64,000 nt of DNA, from assembly GCA_963714995.1 (NCBI GenBank), contig CAVQQP010000019.1, positions 372,001 to 436,000 of the forward strand, given 5' to 3'. Positions 53,353 to 62,960 of the stretch are shown here, one piece after another; position 1 is the first letter of the stretch; every line of letters begins with the position of its first letter. The notes under the pieces were generated by a model that was not told where the DNA came from, did no database searches, and worked only from the letters and a program-made list of their open reading frames with translations. The stretch comes from Prado023 sp963714995. GTDB taxonomy: Bacteria; Actinomycetota; Actinomycetes; S36-B12; CAIYMF01. The translations under genes and the position numbers were made by a program.

Positions 53353-53381
53353 ATACCCCCTGGGGCATGGCGAACAGTCTA
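53353..53381 (-). promoter_or_regulatory. Copper-responsive promoter with CsoR-like box
   Basis: TAGACT (53376-53381, minus) gives a start of transcription at about 53368. ATACCCCCTGGGGCAT (53353-53368) overlies it and resembles the box before csoR (ATACCCCCTAGGGGTAC) and the published CsoR operator style of A/T-flanked C and G runs. Confidence 0.6.
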
Positions 53382-53499
53382 CTCCGTCGGGGAAAGGTCC
53401 CGATCGCGAAGCCCATCCTTACCACCGCACGCGCGCCCGGTCGGACTGCGGGAGCGAACGAGATGTCCGCCCGCGCCGACGCGCATACCCTTGTGACCC

Positions 53500-54198
53500 A
53501 TGGCCGACCCGCAGCAGACCCCCGACCTGGCGGAGGTCTCCCTGATGGACGCCTTCGGCGGGCGCCGGGGCGTGCTGGACTCCGGGCTGCCGCCGCTGAC
53601 CTTCATCAGCGCGTACCTGATCTCCGGCTCGAACCTGACCACCGCCCTGATCGCAGCCCTCGTCGCGGGGCTGGCGGTCACCGGCTGGCGCCTGGCCACC
53701 CACGACACGCTGCGCCACGCACTGGCCGGGTTCGGCGCCGTCGCCCTCGCCGCGTTCGTGGCCTCACGCACCGGACGGCCGCAGGACTACTTCCTGCCGA
53801 GCCTCCTGGCCAATGCCGGCGCCGCGCTCGCGTGGGCCATCTCGATCTGGGTCAAGCGGCCCTTCCTGGGCCTCACCGTGGGGGCCCTGACACGCTCCTC
53901 GGCCTGGCGGACCGATCCGGTGATGCTGGCCGCGTACTGCCGCGCGAGCTGGATCTGGGTGGTGTCGTTCCTGGTGCGCGTGGCGGTGATGACTCCCCTG
54001 TGGCTCGCGGGCATGACCGTCGCACTCGGCCTGGCGAAGGTGGCGCTGGGATGGCCCATGGTGCTCGTCGTGATCTGGCTGTCCTGGTTGGTCGTCGAGC
54101 CGGCCCACCGGGCCCGGCGCGAGGCGCTGGCCGCCGAGGGGCAGGCCCCAGAGCGGGGCACCGCCGGAGACGGGACTATCGAGCAGCCCACTCACTGA
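53500..54198 (+). CDS. DUF3159 membrane protein
   Basis: 232 residues, five or six hydrophobic segments. Family marks: DAFGGRRGVLDSGLPPLTF near residue 18, SGRTGRPQDYFLPSLLAN-like SRTGRPQDYFLPSLLANAG, RPFLGL and YCRASWIWVVSFLVRVAV. ATG 53500 follows TACCCT by eight bases with no Shine-Dalgarno sequence. Role unknown. Its 3' end overlaps the convergent epimerase gene by 23 bases. Confidence 0.88.
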   Translation: MADPQQTPDLAEVSLMDAFGGRRGVLDSGLPPLTFISAYLISGSNLTTALIAALVAGLAVTGWRLATHDTLRHALAGFGAVALAAFVASRTGRPQDYFLPSLLANAGAALAWAISIWVKRPFLGLTVGALTRSSAWRTDPVMLAAYCRASWIWVVSFLVRVAVMTPLWLAGMTVALGLAKVALGWPMVLVVIWLSWLVVEPAHRARREALAAEGQAPERGTAGDGTIEQPTH

Positions 54199-55172
54199 GC
54201 AGGGCCTGCTCACGCTCGTCGGTCAGCAGCGCACTGCGGGCAGACCAGCGCGAGGACGGATCGGAGGACCACGCCAGCGTGTCCATGGCCGTCACGCCCA
54301 GCGGTCGCGCGCGCAGGCCGGCTGCGAGCGCGCGCGCAGGGTCCAGGGCCAGCACGTACTCCGGATCGTCCGTGCCGGTCCACAGCGGCAGCATCGACGG
54401 GGTGACCCCCCGCTCGGCCAACCACGCCGAGGGCACCCACTCCAGTCGGGTCCCCGCGGGGGCCACCGCCGCGCGACACCATCTCGAGCATCTCGGCGAA
54501 CGAGTACGGAGCTGGCGGGTTGACCACGTGGATCGCCCCCTCGTCGCCGGCCCCGAGCAGGCCGACCGTGAAGGCCGCGAGGTCCCGGGCGTCGATGTAC
54601 TGGAACGGAGCGTCGGGGCTGCCCGGGCACAGGACGGTGCCGCCGCGCGCAAGCCGATCGACCCAGTACGGGAAGCGGGCGGTCGGGTCGTACGGGCCGA
54701 CGATGTAGGTGGGTCGGATGATGAGCAGTCCACCGGCGTGCCGCTGCTCGGCGACGTGCTCGCAGCCCACCTTGAGCCCACCGTAGGTGTCCTCGTCGAT
54801 CGCGGGGGCATCGCCGTCCAGCCCGAGCGGCGCGACCAGCGGCGCCTGCTCGTCCAGCCCGGGCTCCGGGGCCTCGGCGTAGACCGAGACCGTCGAGATG
54901 AGCACGTGCCGACCACCCCGCTCCCCCAGTGCGTCAGCCAGGGACACGACCTGCCGCGGCCAGTAGGCGCACACGTCGACGGTGGCGTCCCACACACGGC
55001 CATCCAGGACGCCCAGGTCGCCGTCCCGGTCGGCGTGCAGGTGCTCGGCACCCGGGGCCCCCGAGCACTCGACCCCCCGGTGCAGGATCGTGACGGCGTG
55101 CCCCCGGGCGATGGCCGCGGCCACGAGGTGCCGCCCGACGAACCGGGTCCCGCCGATGATCAGGATGCGCAT
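54176..55172 (-). CDS. NAD-dependent epimerase/dehydratase-like reductase, one frameshift
   Basis: Extended-SDR protein of about 331 residues. Rossmann start MRILIIGGTRFVGRHLV, ISTVSVYAE, the IRPTYIVGPYDPT substrate region and DARDLAAF. The usual YxxxK is replaced by YGGLKVGCE, with Tyr and Lys kept at the right spacing. Frame shift at about 54470, between SRGGG and VAPAGTRLEWVPSAWL. ATG 55172 fixed by homology. Substrate unknown. Confidence 0.85.
54196..54212 (+). terminator. Small hairpin at the DUF3159 stop
   Basis: TGAGCAG-GGC-CTGCTCA, 7-bp stem beginning at the TGA stop codon. Confidence 0.35.
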
Positions 55173-55283
55173 GCGCGCGATGATGCCAGCACGTGGCGGC
55201 GCCGGGCCCCCGACGCGCGGGGAGCACGACGTTGCGCACGGACGAGGGCACGCGCCACACTGGACGTGGAGCGGAGGTGTGCT

Positions 55284-55568
55284 GTGGGGTTCCTGCTGGC
55301 GATGACGCTGCCGGCGCTGGTGCTCGCCCTGTTCGCCCTCGGGATGGTCGAGCTGGCCCGGGCGAGGCGCAGGCCCGGCGCGAGGCACGGCACCGCGATG
55401 TCGTCCACCGGGTTCGACATCCTCCAGGAGGCGCTCTACCCCTCGAAGAAGCACGAGATCGAGCAGCGCGACCATGAGTCGCTGATGGCCGAGGAGGACG
55501 CGCAGGGGGCTCCCCCGCGCAGCCGGATCGACCTGGAGAGGGGCACGGCCCACATCCACCTGCCGTGA
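55284..55568 (+). CDS. Small membrane protein, DUF6191-like
   Basis: 94 residues: one N-terminal helix (FLLAMTLPALVLALFALGMV) and a charged tail with FDILQEALYPSKKHEIEQRD and GAPPRSRIDLERGTA, the pattern of DUF6191 proteins. GTG 55284 has GGAGG six bases upstream. Role unknown. Confidence 0.78.
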   Translation: MGFLLAMTLPALVLALFALGMVELARARRRPGARHGTAMSSTGFDILQEALYPSKKHEIEQRDHESLMAEEDAQGAPPRSRIDLERGTAHIHLP

Positions 55569-55599
55569 GCCGGAGTGCCCGCTGACCGGCTCGCGCGCC

Positions 55600-57617
55600 C
55601 TACCCCTCGATCGCGCCCGCGAACTGGCTCTCGTACAGCCGTGAGTACGCCCCGCCGGCGGCCATGAGCGCCTCGTGGTTGCCGTGCTCGACGATCTGTC
55701 CGTCCTCCATCACCAGGATGGTGTCGGCGTCGCGGATCGTGCTCAGGCGGTGGGCGATGATGAACGACGTGCGGCCGTGGCGCAGCCGGGCCATCGCCTT
55801 CTGCACCAGCACCTCGGTACGGGTGTCGACCGACGAGGTGGCCTCGTCGAGGATCAGGATCGCCGGGTCGCTCAGGAACGCCCGCGCGATCGTGATCAGC
55901 TGCTTCTCACCCGCTGACACGTTGGACGCCTCGTCGTCGAGAACCGTGTCGTAGCCATCGGTCAGCGTCCGCACGAAGTGGTCCACGTAGGCCGCCTGCG
56001 CCGCGGAGAGCACCTGCTCGTCGGTGGCGTCCGCCGCGCCGTACGCGATGTTCTCCCGGATCGTGCCGCCGAACAGCCACGTGTCCTGCAGGACCATCCC
56101 GAAGCTGCCGCGCAGGTCGTCGCGGGTCATCTGGTTGATGTCGTGGCCATCGAGGCGGATCCGCCCGGAGTCCACGTCGTAGAAGCGCATCAGCAGGTTG
56201 ACCAGGGTCGTCTTGCCGGCACCGGTCGGGCCCACGATCGCGCAGGACTCCCCCGGCTCCACGACCAGGTCCAGCCCGCGGATCAGGGGCTTGTCGGGCA
56301 CGTACTGGAATGCCACGTCCTCGAACTCCACGCGGCCCTCGACCGCACCCGGACGGACCGGCTCCTCGGGGTCCGCGATCTCGTCCTCGGCGTCGAGGAA
56401 CTCGAACACCCGCTCGGCCGAGGCCACCCCGGACTGCATCAGGTTCACCACCGCGGCGATCTGCGTGATCGGCATCTGGAACTGCCGGGCGTACTGGATG
56501 AACGCCTGCACGTCGCCCAGCGGCATCGCCCCGGAGGCCACCTGCAGGCCGCCGATCACCGAGATGAGCACGTAGTTCAGGTTCGAGATGAACATCATCG
56601 ACGGCTGGATGATCCCGGAGATGAACTGCGCCTTGAAGCTGGAGGCGTACATGCGCTCGTTGAGCTCGTCGAACTCCTCGATCGCGCGCTCCGAGTGGCC
56701 GAACACCTTGACGAGGTCGTGGCCGGTGTACATCTGCTCGACGTGGCCGTTCAGCGACCCGGTCCACTCCCACTGGGAGGCGAACTGCTTCTGCGAGCGC
56801 TTCGCGATCAGCATGGTCACCACGAACGACAGCGGGACCGTCAGCAGCGAGATCACGGCCAGCAGCGGCGACATCCAGAACATGATGATCAGGATGCCGA
56901 TGACCGTCAGCGTCGAGGTGATCAGCTGCGTGAGCACCTGCTGCAGCGTGTTGGAGACGTTGTCGATGTCGTTGGTGACCCGGGAGAGCAGGTCACCGCG
57001 CGGGTGCGTGTCGAAGTAGTGCAGGGGCAGCCGGCCGATCTTGCGGTCGACCTCCTCGCGCAGCTGGTACACCGTCGACTGGGTGACCCCGGCCATGATG
57101 TACGCGCTCGCCCAGCCCAGGAGCGCCGACACCAGGTAGAGCAGCGCGACGAGGGTGAGCAGCTGGGCGAGCTGGGTGAAGTCGACGCCCTCCCCCGGCA
57201 CGACGTCCATCGCCGCGAGCATGTTGGCCTGGTCGGTCCTCCCCTCGGCGTTCAGCCCGGCGATGATGTCCTCGACGGGCACGCCCGCAGGCAGCTGCGA
57301 GGAGACAGCGCCCTCGAAGATCAGGGTCGTGGCGTTCCCAAGCAGCTTGGGCCCCATGATCGCCAGGACGACGCTGACCACCGACATCGCGATCACGCCG
57401 AGGATCTGCGCCGCCTGGGGGCGCAGTCGGCGCGCCAGACGCTTCACGGTGCCCGTGAAGTCGCTGGACTTCTGCGCCTGGACGAACAGCCCGCCCATCG
57501 GCCCACCGCCACCCGGGCCCCCATGTCCCGGGCCACCGGGGCGCGGAGGACCACCCGATCCTGTTCCCCCGGGGAGCCACCGGGGCGCCCCCCGGCCGTG
57601 GCCGCTGCGGCGCTCAT
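55600..57617 (-). CDS. ABC exporter half-transporter, subunit 2 (degenerate signature), one frameshift
   Basis: Fused membrane and ATPase domains. Six helices, then Walker A IVGPTGAGKTTLVNL, Q-loop LQDTWLF, signature NVSAGEKQLITIARA (SAGEK in place of SGGQ), Walker B ILILDEATSSVD with the catalytic Glu, switch AHRLS. The clean frame starts at 57498, but the true start is probably ATG 57617 overlapping the partner stop (ATGA); a one-base slip in the C/G run at 57567-57572 separates a Gly/Pro-rich leader from the rest. Works with the gene upstream. Confidence 0.92.
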
Positions 57618-59347
57618 GCCGCCTCCTCCGCCGAGAGCTGGGAGAGCACGATCTCGGCGTACGTCGGGCACCCGGCCATCAGCTCCTCGTGGGTGCCGAC
57701 ACCGGCCAGCCTCCCGTCGTCGAGGACCAGGATCTGGTCGGCGTGGCGGATGGTCGCGACACGTTGCGCCACGATCAGCACGCACGCGTCGCGCGTGGGC
57801 TCCCGCAGGGCGGCCCGCAGCCGCGCATCGGTGGCGTAGTCCAGCGCGGAGAAGGAGTCGTCGAACACGTACACCGACGGCTCACGGACCAGGGCGCGGG
57901 CGATCGCCAGGCGCTGGCGCTGGCCGCCGGAGACGTTGACCCCGCCCTGCTCGATGGGCGCGTCGAGGCCCTCGGGCAGCGCACGGACGAAGTCCGCGCC
58001 CTGGGCGATCTCCAGCGCCCGCCACATCTGCTCCTCGGTGGCGTCCGGGGCCCCGAAGCGCAGGTTGTCCGCGATCGTCCCGGAGAACAGGAACGCCCTC
58101 TGCGGGATCAGGCCCATGTTCGCCCAGAGCGCCGACCGCGCCCACTCCCGGACGTCGACGCCGTCGACCAGGACGGTGCCGCCCGTGACGTCGTAGAGCC
58201 GCGGGACGAGGTTGATCAGCGTCGACTTGCCCGAGCCGGTGGAGCCGATGATCGCGGTGGTCTGACCCGGCCGCGCCGTGAACGAGATCCCGCGCAGCAC
58301 CGGCTCGGCGGCACCGGGGTAGCCGAACTCGACGTCGCGGAACTCGACCGTGCCGCGCATCGTGGGCTGGCCGGGCTCGGGGACGTCCGGGTCGTGGAGG
58401 TCGGGCTCGACCGCGAGGACCTCGTTGAGCCGCTCGGAGGACGCGGCGGCGCGCGGCCACATGACCAGCACCATCGTGGCCATCATCACCGAGAAGAGGA
58501 TCTGCATCAGGTAGGCAAGGAACGCCATCAGGTTGCCGATCGGCATCTCGCCGGAGGCGATCCGATTGCCGCCGAACCACACGACCGCCACGCTCGACAG
58601 GTTCATGATCAGCATCAGCGCGGGCATCATCAGGGCGAAGAGGCGGTTGACGCTCAGGGTGGTCTCGGTGAGGTCGGCGTTGGCCTCGGCGAAGCGCTCC
58701 TGCTCGTGCTCGGTGCGCACGAACGCGCGGATGACCCGGATGCCCGTGAGGTTCTCCCGCAGGATCAGGTTGATCCGGTCGATCTTGACCTGCATCGCCC
58801 GGAACAGGGGCACGGCCCGGATCATCACCAGCCCGATCACCAGCACCATGATCGGCACGATCACCAGCAGCAGCAGCGACAGCGGGCCGTCCTGGCGGTA
58901 GGCCATGATCACCCCGCCGATGGCCATCAGCGGCGCGGTCACCATGACCGTCAGCGCCATCTGCAGGAACATCTGCACCTGCTGGACGTCGTTGGTGTTG
59001 CGGGTGATCAGGGTGGGCGCGCCGAACGTGTTCATCTCCCGCAGGGAGAACCGCTGCACCGCCCGGAAGATCCGTGAGCGCATGTCCCGGCCCACCGACA
59101 TCGACGTCCGGGAGGCGAAGTACAGCCCGACGATCGCGGCCACCCCGACCAGGAACGCCACGAGCAGCATCAGGCCGCCCACGCGGATGATGTAGCTCGT
59201 GTCGCCCGTGGCCACACCGTTGTTGATGATGTCGGCGTTGAGCTCCGGCAGGTAGAGGGTGCCCAGGACCTGCAGGACGAGCAGCCCGATGACGATCGCG
59301 AGGTCGCGGCGGTAGGGCGCGAGGTGGGTGCGCAGCAGGTCGATCAC
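57614..59347 (-). CDS. ABC exporter half-transporter, subunit 1 (degenerate Walker B)
   Basis: 577 residues. Walker A IIGSTGSGKSTLINL, canonical signature NVSGGQRQRLAIARA, Walker B VYVFDDSFSALD in which the catalytic Glu is Asp, and no switch His (AQRVA). Its faults complement those of subunit 2, so the dimer should have one working and one dead ATP site, as in BmrCD/LmrCD-like drug or lipid exporters. TAGGGT lies six bases before GTG 59347 (leaderless). Confidence 0.93.
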   Translation of the reverse strand: MIDLLRTHLAPYRRDLAIVIGLLVLQVLGTLYLPELNADIINNGVATGDTSYIIRVGGLMLLVAFLVGVAAIVGLYFASRTSMSVGRDMRSRIFRAVQRFSLREMNTFGAPTLITRNTNDVQQVQMFLQMALTVMVTAPLMAIGGVIMAYRQDGPLSLLLLVIVPIMVLVIGLVMIRAVPLFRAMQVKIDRINLILRENLTGIRVIRAFVRTEHEQERFAEANADLTETTLSVNRLFALMMPALMLIMNLSSVAVVWFGGNRIASGEMPIGNLMAFLAYLMQILFSVMMATMVLVMWPRAAASSERLNEVLAVEPDLHDPDVPEPGQPTMRGTVEFRDVEFGYPGAAEPVLRGISFTARPGQTTAIIGSTGSGKSTLINLVPRLYDVTGGTVLVDGVDVREWARSALWANMGLIPQRAFLFSGTIADNLRFGAPDATEEQMWRALEIAQGADFVRALPEGLDAPIEQGGVNVSGGQRQRLAIARALVREPSVYVFDDSFSALDYATDARLRAALREPTRDACVLIVAQRVATIRHADQILVLDDGRLAGVGTHEELMAGCPTYAEIVLSQLSAEEAA

Positions 59348-59353
59348 CGCCCG

Positions 59354-59359
59354 ACCCTA
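59354..59359 (-). promoter_or_regulatory. -10 element, leaderless ABC exporter operon
   Basis: TAGGGT with a six-base spacer to GTG 59347 on the minus strand. Confidence 0.55.
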
Positions 59360-59462
59360 CGCCCGCCCCCGGGGCACGCGCACTCGGCCGACGGCGGCGT
59401 TCGCCCACCGCCGAAAGGACGCACTCAGGCTGAAGGGGCCGGCATTGCCTGCAGTCACGCCA

Positions 59463-60445
59463 CTACCAGCGGTTGCGGGCCTCCTCGGCCCAGCCGACGA
59501 GTCCGTCGACGGGGACGCGGGTGTTGGAGTCGTCGAGCACCCACCCGGTGAACACCCCGAAGCACTGGTGGATCTCGGAGGCGATGATCAGGGCGTTGGT
59601 CCGCTCGTCGCGCTCGTGGAAGGGGGCGAGGGCCACCTGGACGCGAGGGCCGTCGATCCGCCACGGCGCCATCCAGTCGGTCCGGTCGTAGGTCCAGGTC
59701 AGGTCCTCGTGGATCTTGTGCAGCCGGCCGTCCACGAACAGCCCGTTCTCGGTGCTGCCCGTGCCGTCGGTCCACTTCCCGCCCAGCTGCAGCCCGATCC
59801 GCCTCCCGAGCACCTCGCCGTACCCGGCTGCCCAGTTCCAGGTCATCGAGTAGGGCCACTTCCCGCGGCCGTGGTCCAGGACGGCGAACGAACCGTCGTC
59901 GGGGCCGAACCGGATCTCCTCGTCGCCGAGGTGCAGGGTCCCGGCCACCGGTCGACCCAGGTCCTTGACCGTGTACTGGAACCGGCGCTGCGACCAGGGG
60001 ACCACCACGGCGAGGCTGTCGGCCCCCGGCCCGACGTCGGCGACGAACCGAACGCCCGGGCCCTCGGCCTCCAGGCGGGTGCCGGCCGGCGAGCTCGCGA
60101 AGGACAGCGACGAGCCCCTGCGCCCGCCCGCGGGCCACGCCGACGCCGCTGCGGTCCGGGAGCTCGACGCTGCGGGCCAGTGGTTCCAGCGCCGGTCCGG
60201 ATGATCTCGGTGCCCGAGCGCCGGTCGACGACCACGATCGAGTGGACGCCGAGGTAGTCCAGGGACGAGATGGTCAGCCCGACGATCACCTCGGGGGTGA
60301 CGATCCCCCAGTACTCCCAGCGCTTGGTGCGGCCCCAGCCGCGCAGGTTGGCGGTGTGCAGGGGTCGCCGGCTCCAGCCGACGGCCGCGGGGTTCAACCG
60401 CCCCGTCGGCGTGCACAGCGGGACAGCGGAGGTGATCTCAGCCAC
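59463..60445 (-). CDS. DUF2804 family protein, one frameshift
   Basis: About 327 residues. DUF2804 marks: LCTPTGRLNPAAVGWSRRPL, RTKRWEYWGIVTPEV, GPDDGSFAVLDHGRGKWPY, WNWAAGYG, LGGKWTDGTGSTENGLFVDG and ASEIHQCFGVFTGWV. The fold resembles that of lipocalin/hydroxyneurosporene-synthase-like barrels. Frame shift at about 60185-60200. GTG 60445 is leaderless (TAGGGT, spacer 7). Function unknown. Confidence 0.88.
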
Positions 60446-60452
60446 GGGACCC

Positions 60453-60458
60453 ACCCTA
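60453..60458 (-). promoter_or_regulatory. -10 element, leaderless DUF2804 gene
   Basis: TAGGGT seven bases before GTG 60445 on the minus strand. Confidence 0.55.
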
Positions 60459-60518
60459 GTGAGCGAGGCCCGGACGTCCGCCGTGCCGCACGGGCGCTCC
60501 CGGCGCACAATGGCGGTC

Positions 60519-60740
60519 ATGTGCCGGAGCATCCAGACCCTGCGCCCGCCGTTCCACGAGGAGCCGACCTCCGAGGAGATCCGGGCGGCGGCCCTGCAGT
60601 ACGTGCGCAAGGTCAGCGGGTTCCGCACCCCGGCCGCGCACAACGCCGGCGCCTTCGACGACGCGGTGGACACCATCGCCGCCGCGACCGAGCAGCTGCT
60701 CGCCGACCTGGTGGTCCGCGGCACACCTGCCGCGGGGTAG
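60519..60740 (+). CDS. DUF2277 family protein
   Basis: 73 residues: MCRSIQTLRPPF at the start and IRAAALQYVRKVSGFRTP, FDDAVDTIAAATEQLL after it, the full DUF2277 pattern. CACAAT seven bases before the ATG may be its -10. An in-frame ATG three codons upstream is possible. Role unknown. Divergent from DUF2804. Confidence 0.88.
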   Translation: MCRSIQTLRPPFHEEPTSEEIRAAALQYVRKVSGFRTPAAHNAGAFDDAVDTIAAATEQLLADLVVRGTPAAG

Positions 60741-60742
60741 CC

Positions 60743-62268
60743 ATGGGTGCCGCGACGAGGAGGGTGCGCGCACACCGGGTCCTGCTGGTGGCCGCGGTGA
60801 TCGCCGCCCTCGTCGCGCTGGGCATGCCCACGCCTGCCTCCGCCTCGCTCGTCGGCGAGCTCTCCGGCACGGTCACCGGCGGCGGCGTGCCGCTGCCCAA
60901 CGTCTGGGTGACGCTCACCCCCGTGACCGACCAGGGCGACCCCACGCGGAACCCCCAAGCGCACCCTGACCGACGAGTCCGGCAGGTACGAGTTCCCCGA
61001 GGTCTACGACCGCGCCGTCAAGGTGCATCGTGCGTGCGCCCCTGTTCGGCGAGCTCGTCGACACCTACTGGCCCGACGTCCACTCGTTCGCCCAGGCGGG
61101 GATCATCGAGATCTCCAGCTGGCCGGTGACCGCCGACGTCGACCTGCCCGTCGGGGGCTCGGTGACCGGTCGCGTGGTCGACGCCGAGACCGGGGCCGCC
61201 AGTGCCGACGCCCGGGTGAGCGCGGTGATCGCGGCCTCGCCGCAGTCCGGAGCCGTCGGGGCATCGGATCGCGCCGAGGCGCCCGGCGCGTTCGCGCTCT
61301 CCCGGCTGCCGCCGGTCCCCCTGCAGCTGCGCGTCCGGCTCCCCGCCGGGAGCCCGTACCTGACCGGTGGGGCCCGAGGAGCCCGTCCGAGGGAGTCCGG
61401 ATCGACGGCTCGGCGTCCACGTCAGGCTGGTCGATCGGGCTGCGTCGGGGGGCCGAGATTCGTGGCACCGTGCGCGACGACACCGGGGCTCCGGTCGCCG
61501 GCGCCCTGATCAAGCTGGTCGGGTGCCTGCCCAACTGCCCACTGATCGTCACCAGCGACGACTCGGGCGCCTACCGGATGGTCGGAGTCCCACCCGGCTC
61601 ACGCCTGGGCGTGGTCGCCTGGAAGGGCGACCAGGCTGCTCAAGCAGTGGTACCCGGGTCGGGACAACGCCTCGCAGGCGAGCGACATCGCCGTGGAGGC
61701 CGGAGACGTCCTCGACGGGATCGACTTCGCGCTGACCCGGGCGGCGTTCATGACCGTTGGCGTCAGGGCCGCGGACTCCGAGGAGCCGCTCACCGGGGCG
61801 ATCGTGCAGACTCATCTCGTCGACCGACCCCTTCGAGCGCTACTTCGCCCTGCGGTCACCGACGGCGCCGGCCGGATGCGCCTGGGACCGGTCCCGCCCG
61901 GCTCCTACATCGTGAAGGTGACACCGGGCGCCTCGAACCCCGGGTACCTCCCCGTCAGCGGACCGCTGGATCCCGGGGATCGCGCCCCGCGGGATCGTCG
62001 AACTGGGCCCGGAGGACGACCTGGAACTTGTCGCTGACCTGCCCCCGGCGGGCGCTCAGGCGGTGGGAGGTCCAGGCGCGGTGCACTCCGGCGTCGATGA
62101 CCGGGAGTGCCGGCGCCGGGACGTCCGAGTGTGGCGGCACCGCGGATGCCGGCACCGGCCATGGCCCGGGCGCGCGCCTGCCGGACCCGACGGGTGGCCC
62201 GGGCTGGCGCAGGGCTTCCTCGCAGTGGGCGCGTGAGGGTCCCCGGTGCCGTGCGACCCACGGCGTAG
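60743..62268 (+). CDS. Secreted protein with carboxypeptidase-regulatory-like repeats, several frameshifts
   Basis: ATG 60743 starts a signal peptide (VLLVAAVIAALVALGMPTPASA) followed by SGTVTGGGVPLPNVWVTLTP. Later pieces in shifting frames repeat the same beta-sandwich pattern: GGSVTGRVVDAETGAASADA, GTVRDDTGAPVAGALIKLVG, SGAYRMVGVPPGSRLGVVAW, GRMRLGPVPPGSYIVKVTPG. So there are at least four Cna-B/peptidase-regulatory-like domains. At least four indels; the end is uncertain because the last 200 bases are open in several frames. Likely a surface or matrix protein. Confidence 0.65.
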
Positions 62269-62271
62269 ACG

Positions 62272-62478
62272 CTACTCGCCGACCTCGCGTCGCACGATCT
62301 CGCCGCGGACGGCGGTGATCCAGGTGTTGATGATGTGCCGCTCGTCGTCGGTCCACGTGGCGGCGGGGTCGTCCAGGCGGTGGACCTCGCGGACGAGCTC
62401 GGCCTTCAACTCCTCGAGGCTGTATCCCTCATGCAGGAGCTTCTTGACCTCGGGGGCGGTCGGATCGGGTGCGGGCAT
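62272..62478 (-). CDS. Small hypothetical protein
   Basis: 68 residues from ATG 62478, which has GAGGAAGG nine bases upstream; ATG 62487 adds three residues. Sequence features: VKKLLHEGYSLEELKAELVR, then DERHIINTWITAVRGEIV. Mostly helical, charged, no recognised domain. Lies back to back with csoR. Confidence 0.6.
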   Translation of the reverse strand: MPAPDPTAPEVKKLLHEGYSLEELKAELVREVHRLDDPAATWTDDERHIINTWITAVRGEIVRREVGE

Positions 62479-62619
62479 GATGGCCATCCTTCCTCTGCGG
62501 GTGCAACGCGGGGTCACACGGGATCGGGCAGTGCGACACCGTCACACGCTCCACCGTATTCCTGCGCGTCCGTCTGCGGAAGGGACACAGGTCCCAGATC
62601 AGCGCGCTGGGGACGGGAC

Positions 62620-62648
62620 TTGTGCGATATACCCCCTAGGGGTACCCT
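62620..62648 (+). promoter_or_regulatory. csoR promoter and copper operator
   Basis: TTGTGC (62620-62625), 17-base spacer, TACCCT (62643-62648), six bases to ATG 62655. ATACCCCCTAGGGGTAC (62629-62645) fills the spacer and reaches the -10, so bound repressor would block polymerase. Confidence 0.8.
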
Positions 62649-62654
62649 GTCGGT

Positions 62655-62960
62655 ATGAGTGACACAGCGAGCACAACGCCCCCCGGGTACGCAGACAATC
62701 GTGACGACATCCAGCGGCGGCTGCGCCGGATCGAGGGCCAGGTCCGCGGGCTGCAGCGGATGGTCGATGAGGACACCTACTGCATCGACGTCCTCACCCA
62801 GGTGTCGGCCACGACCCGCGCCCTGGAGTCCGTCGCCCTGCTGATGCTCGACGACCACCTCTCGCACTGCGTGGCGCACGCGGTCACCGAGGGCGGCGAG
62901 GTCGCCGACGCCAAGCTCAAGGAGGCCTCGGCCGCGATCGCCCGACTGGTGCGGTCGTGA
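62655..62960 (+). CDS. csoR: Copper-sensing transcriptional repressor CsoR
   Basis: 101 residues, all-helical. Cu(I) ligands Cys43, His68 and Cys72 are all present (DEDTYCIDVLTQ and LDDHLSHCVAHAV). RRLRRIEGQVRGLQRMV is the DNA-contacting helix. Copper binding releases it from DNA. Leaderless ATG. Its stop overlaps the copA start by four bases (GTGA). Confidence 0.95.
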   Translation: MSDTASTTPPGYADNRDDIQRRLRRIEGQVRGLQRMVDEDTYCIDVLTQVSATTRALESVALLMLDDHLSHCVAHAVTEGGEVADAKLKEASAAIARLVRS

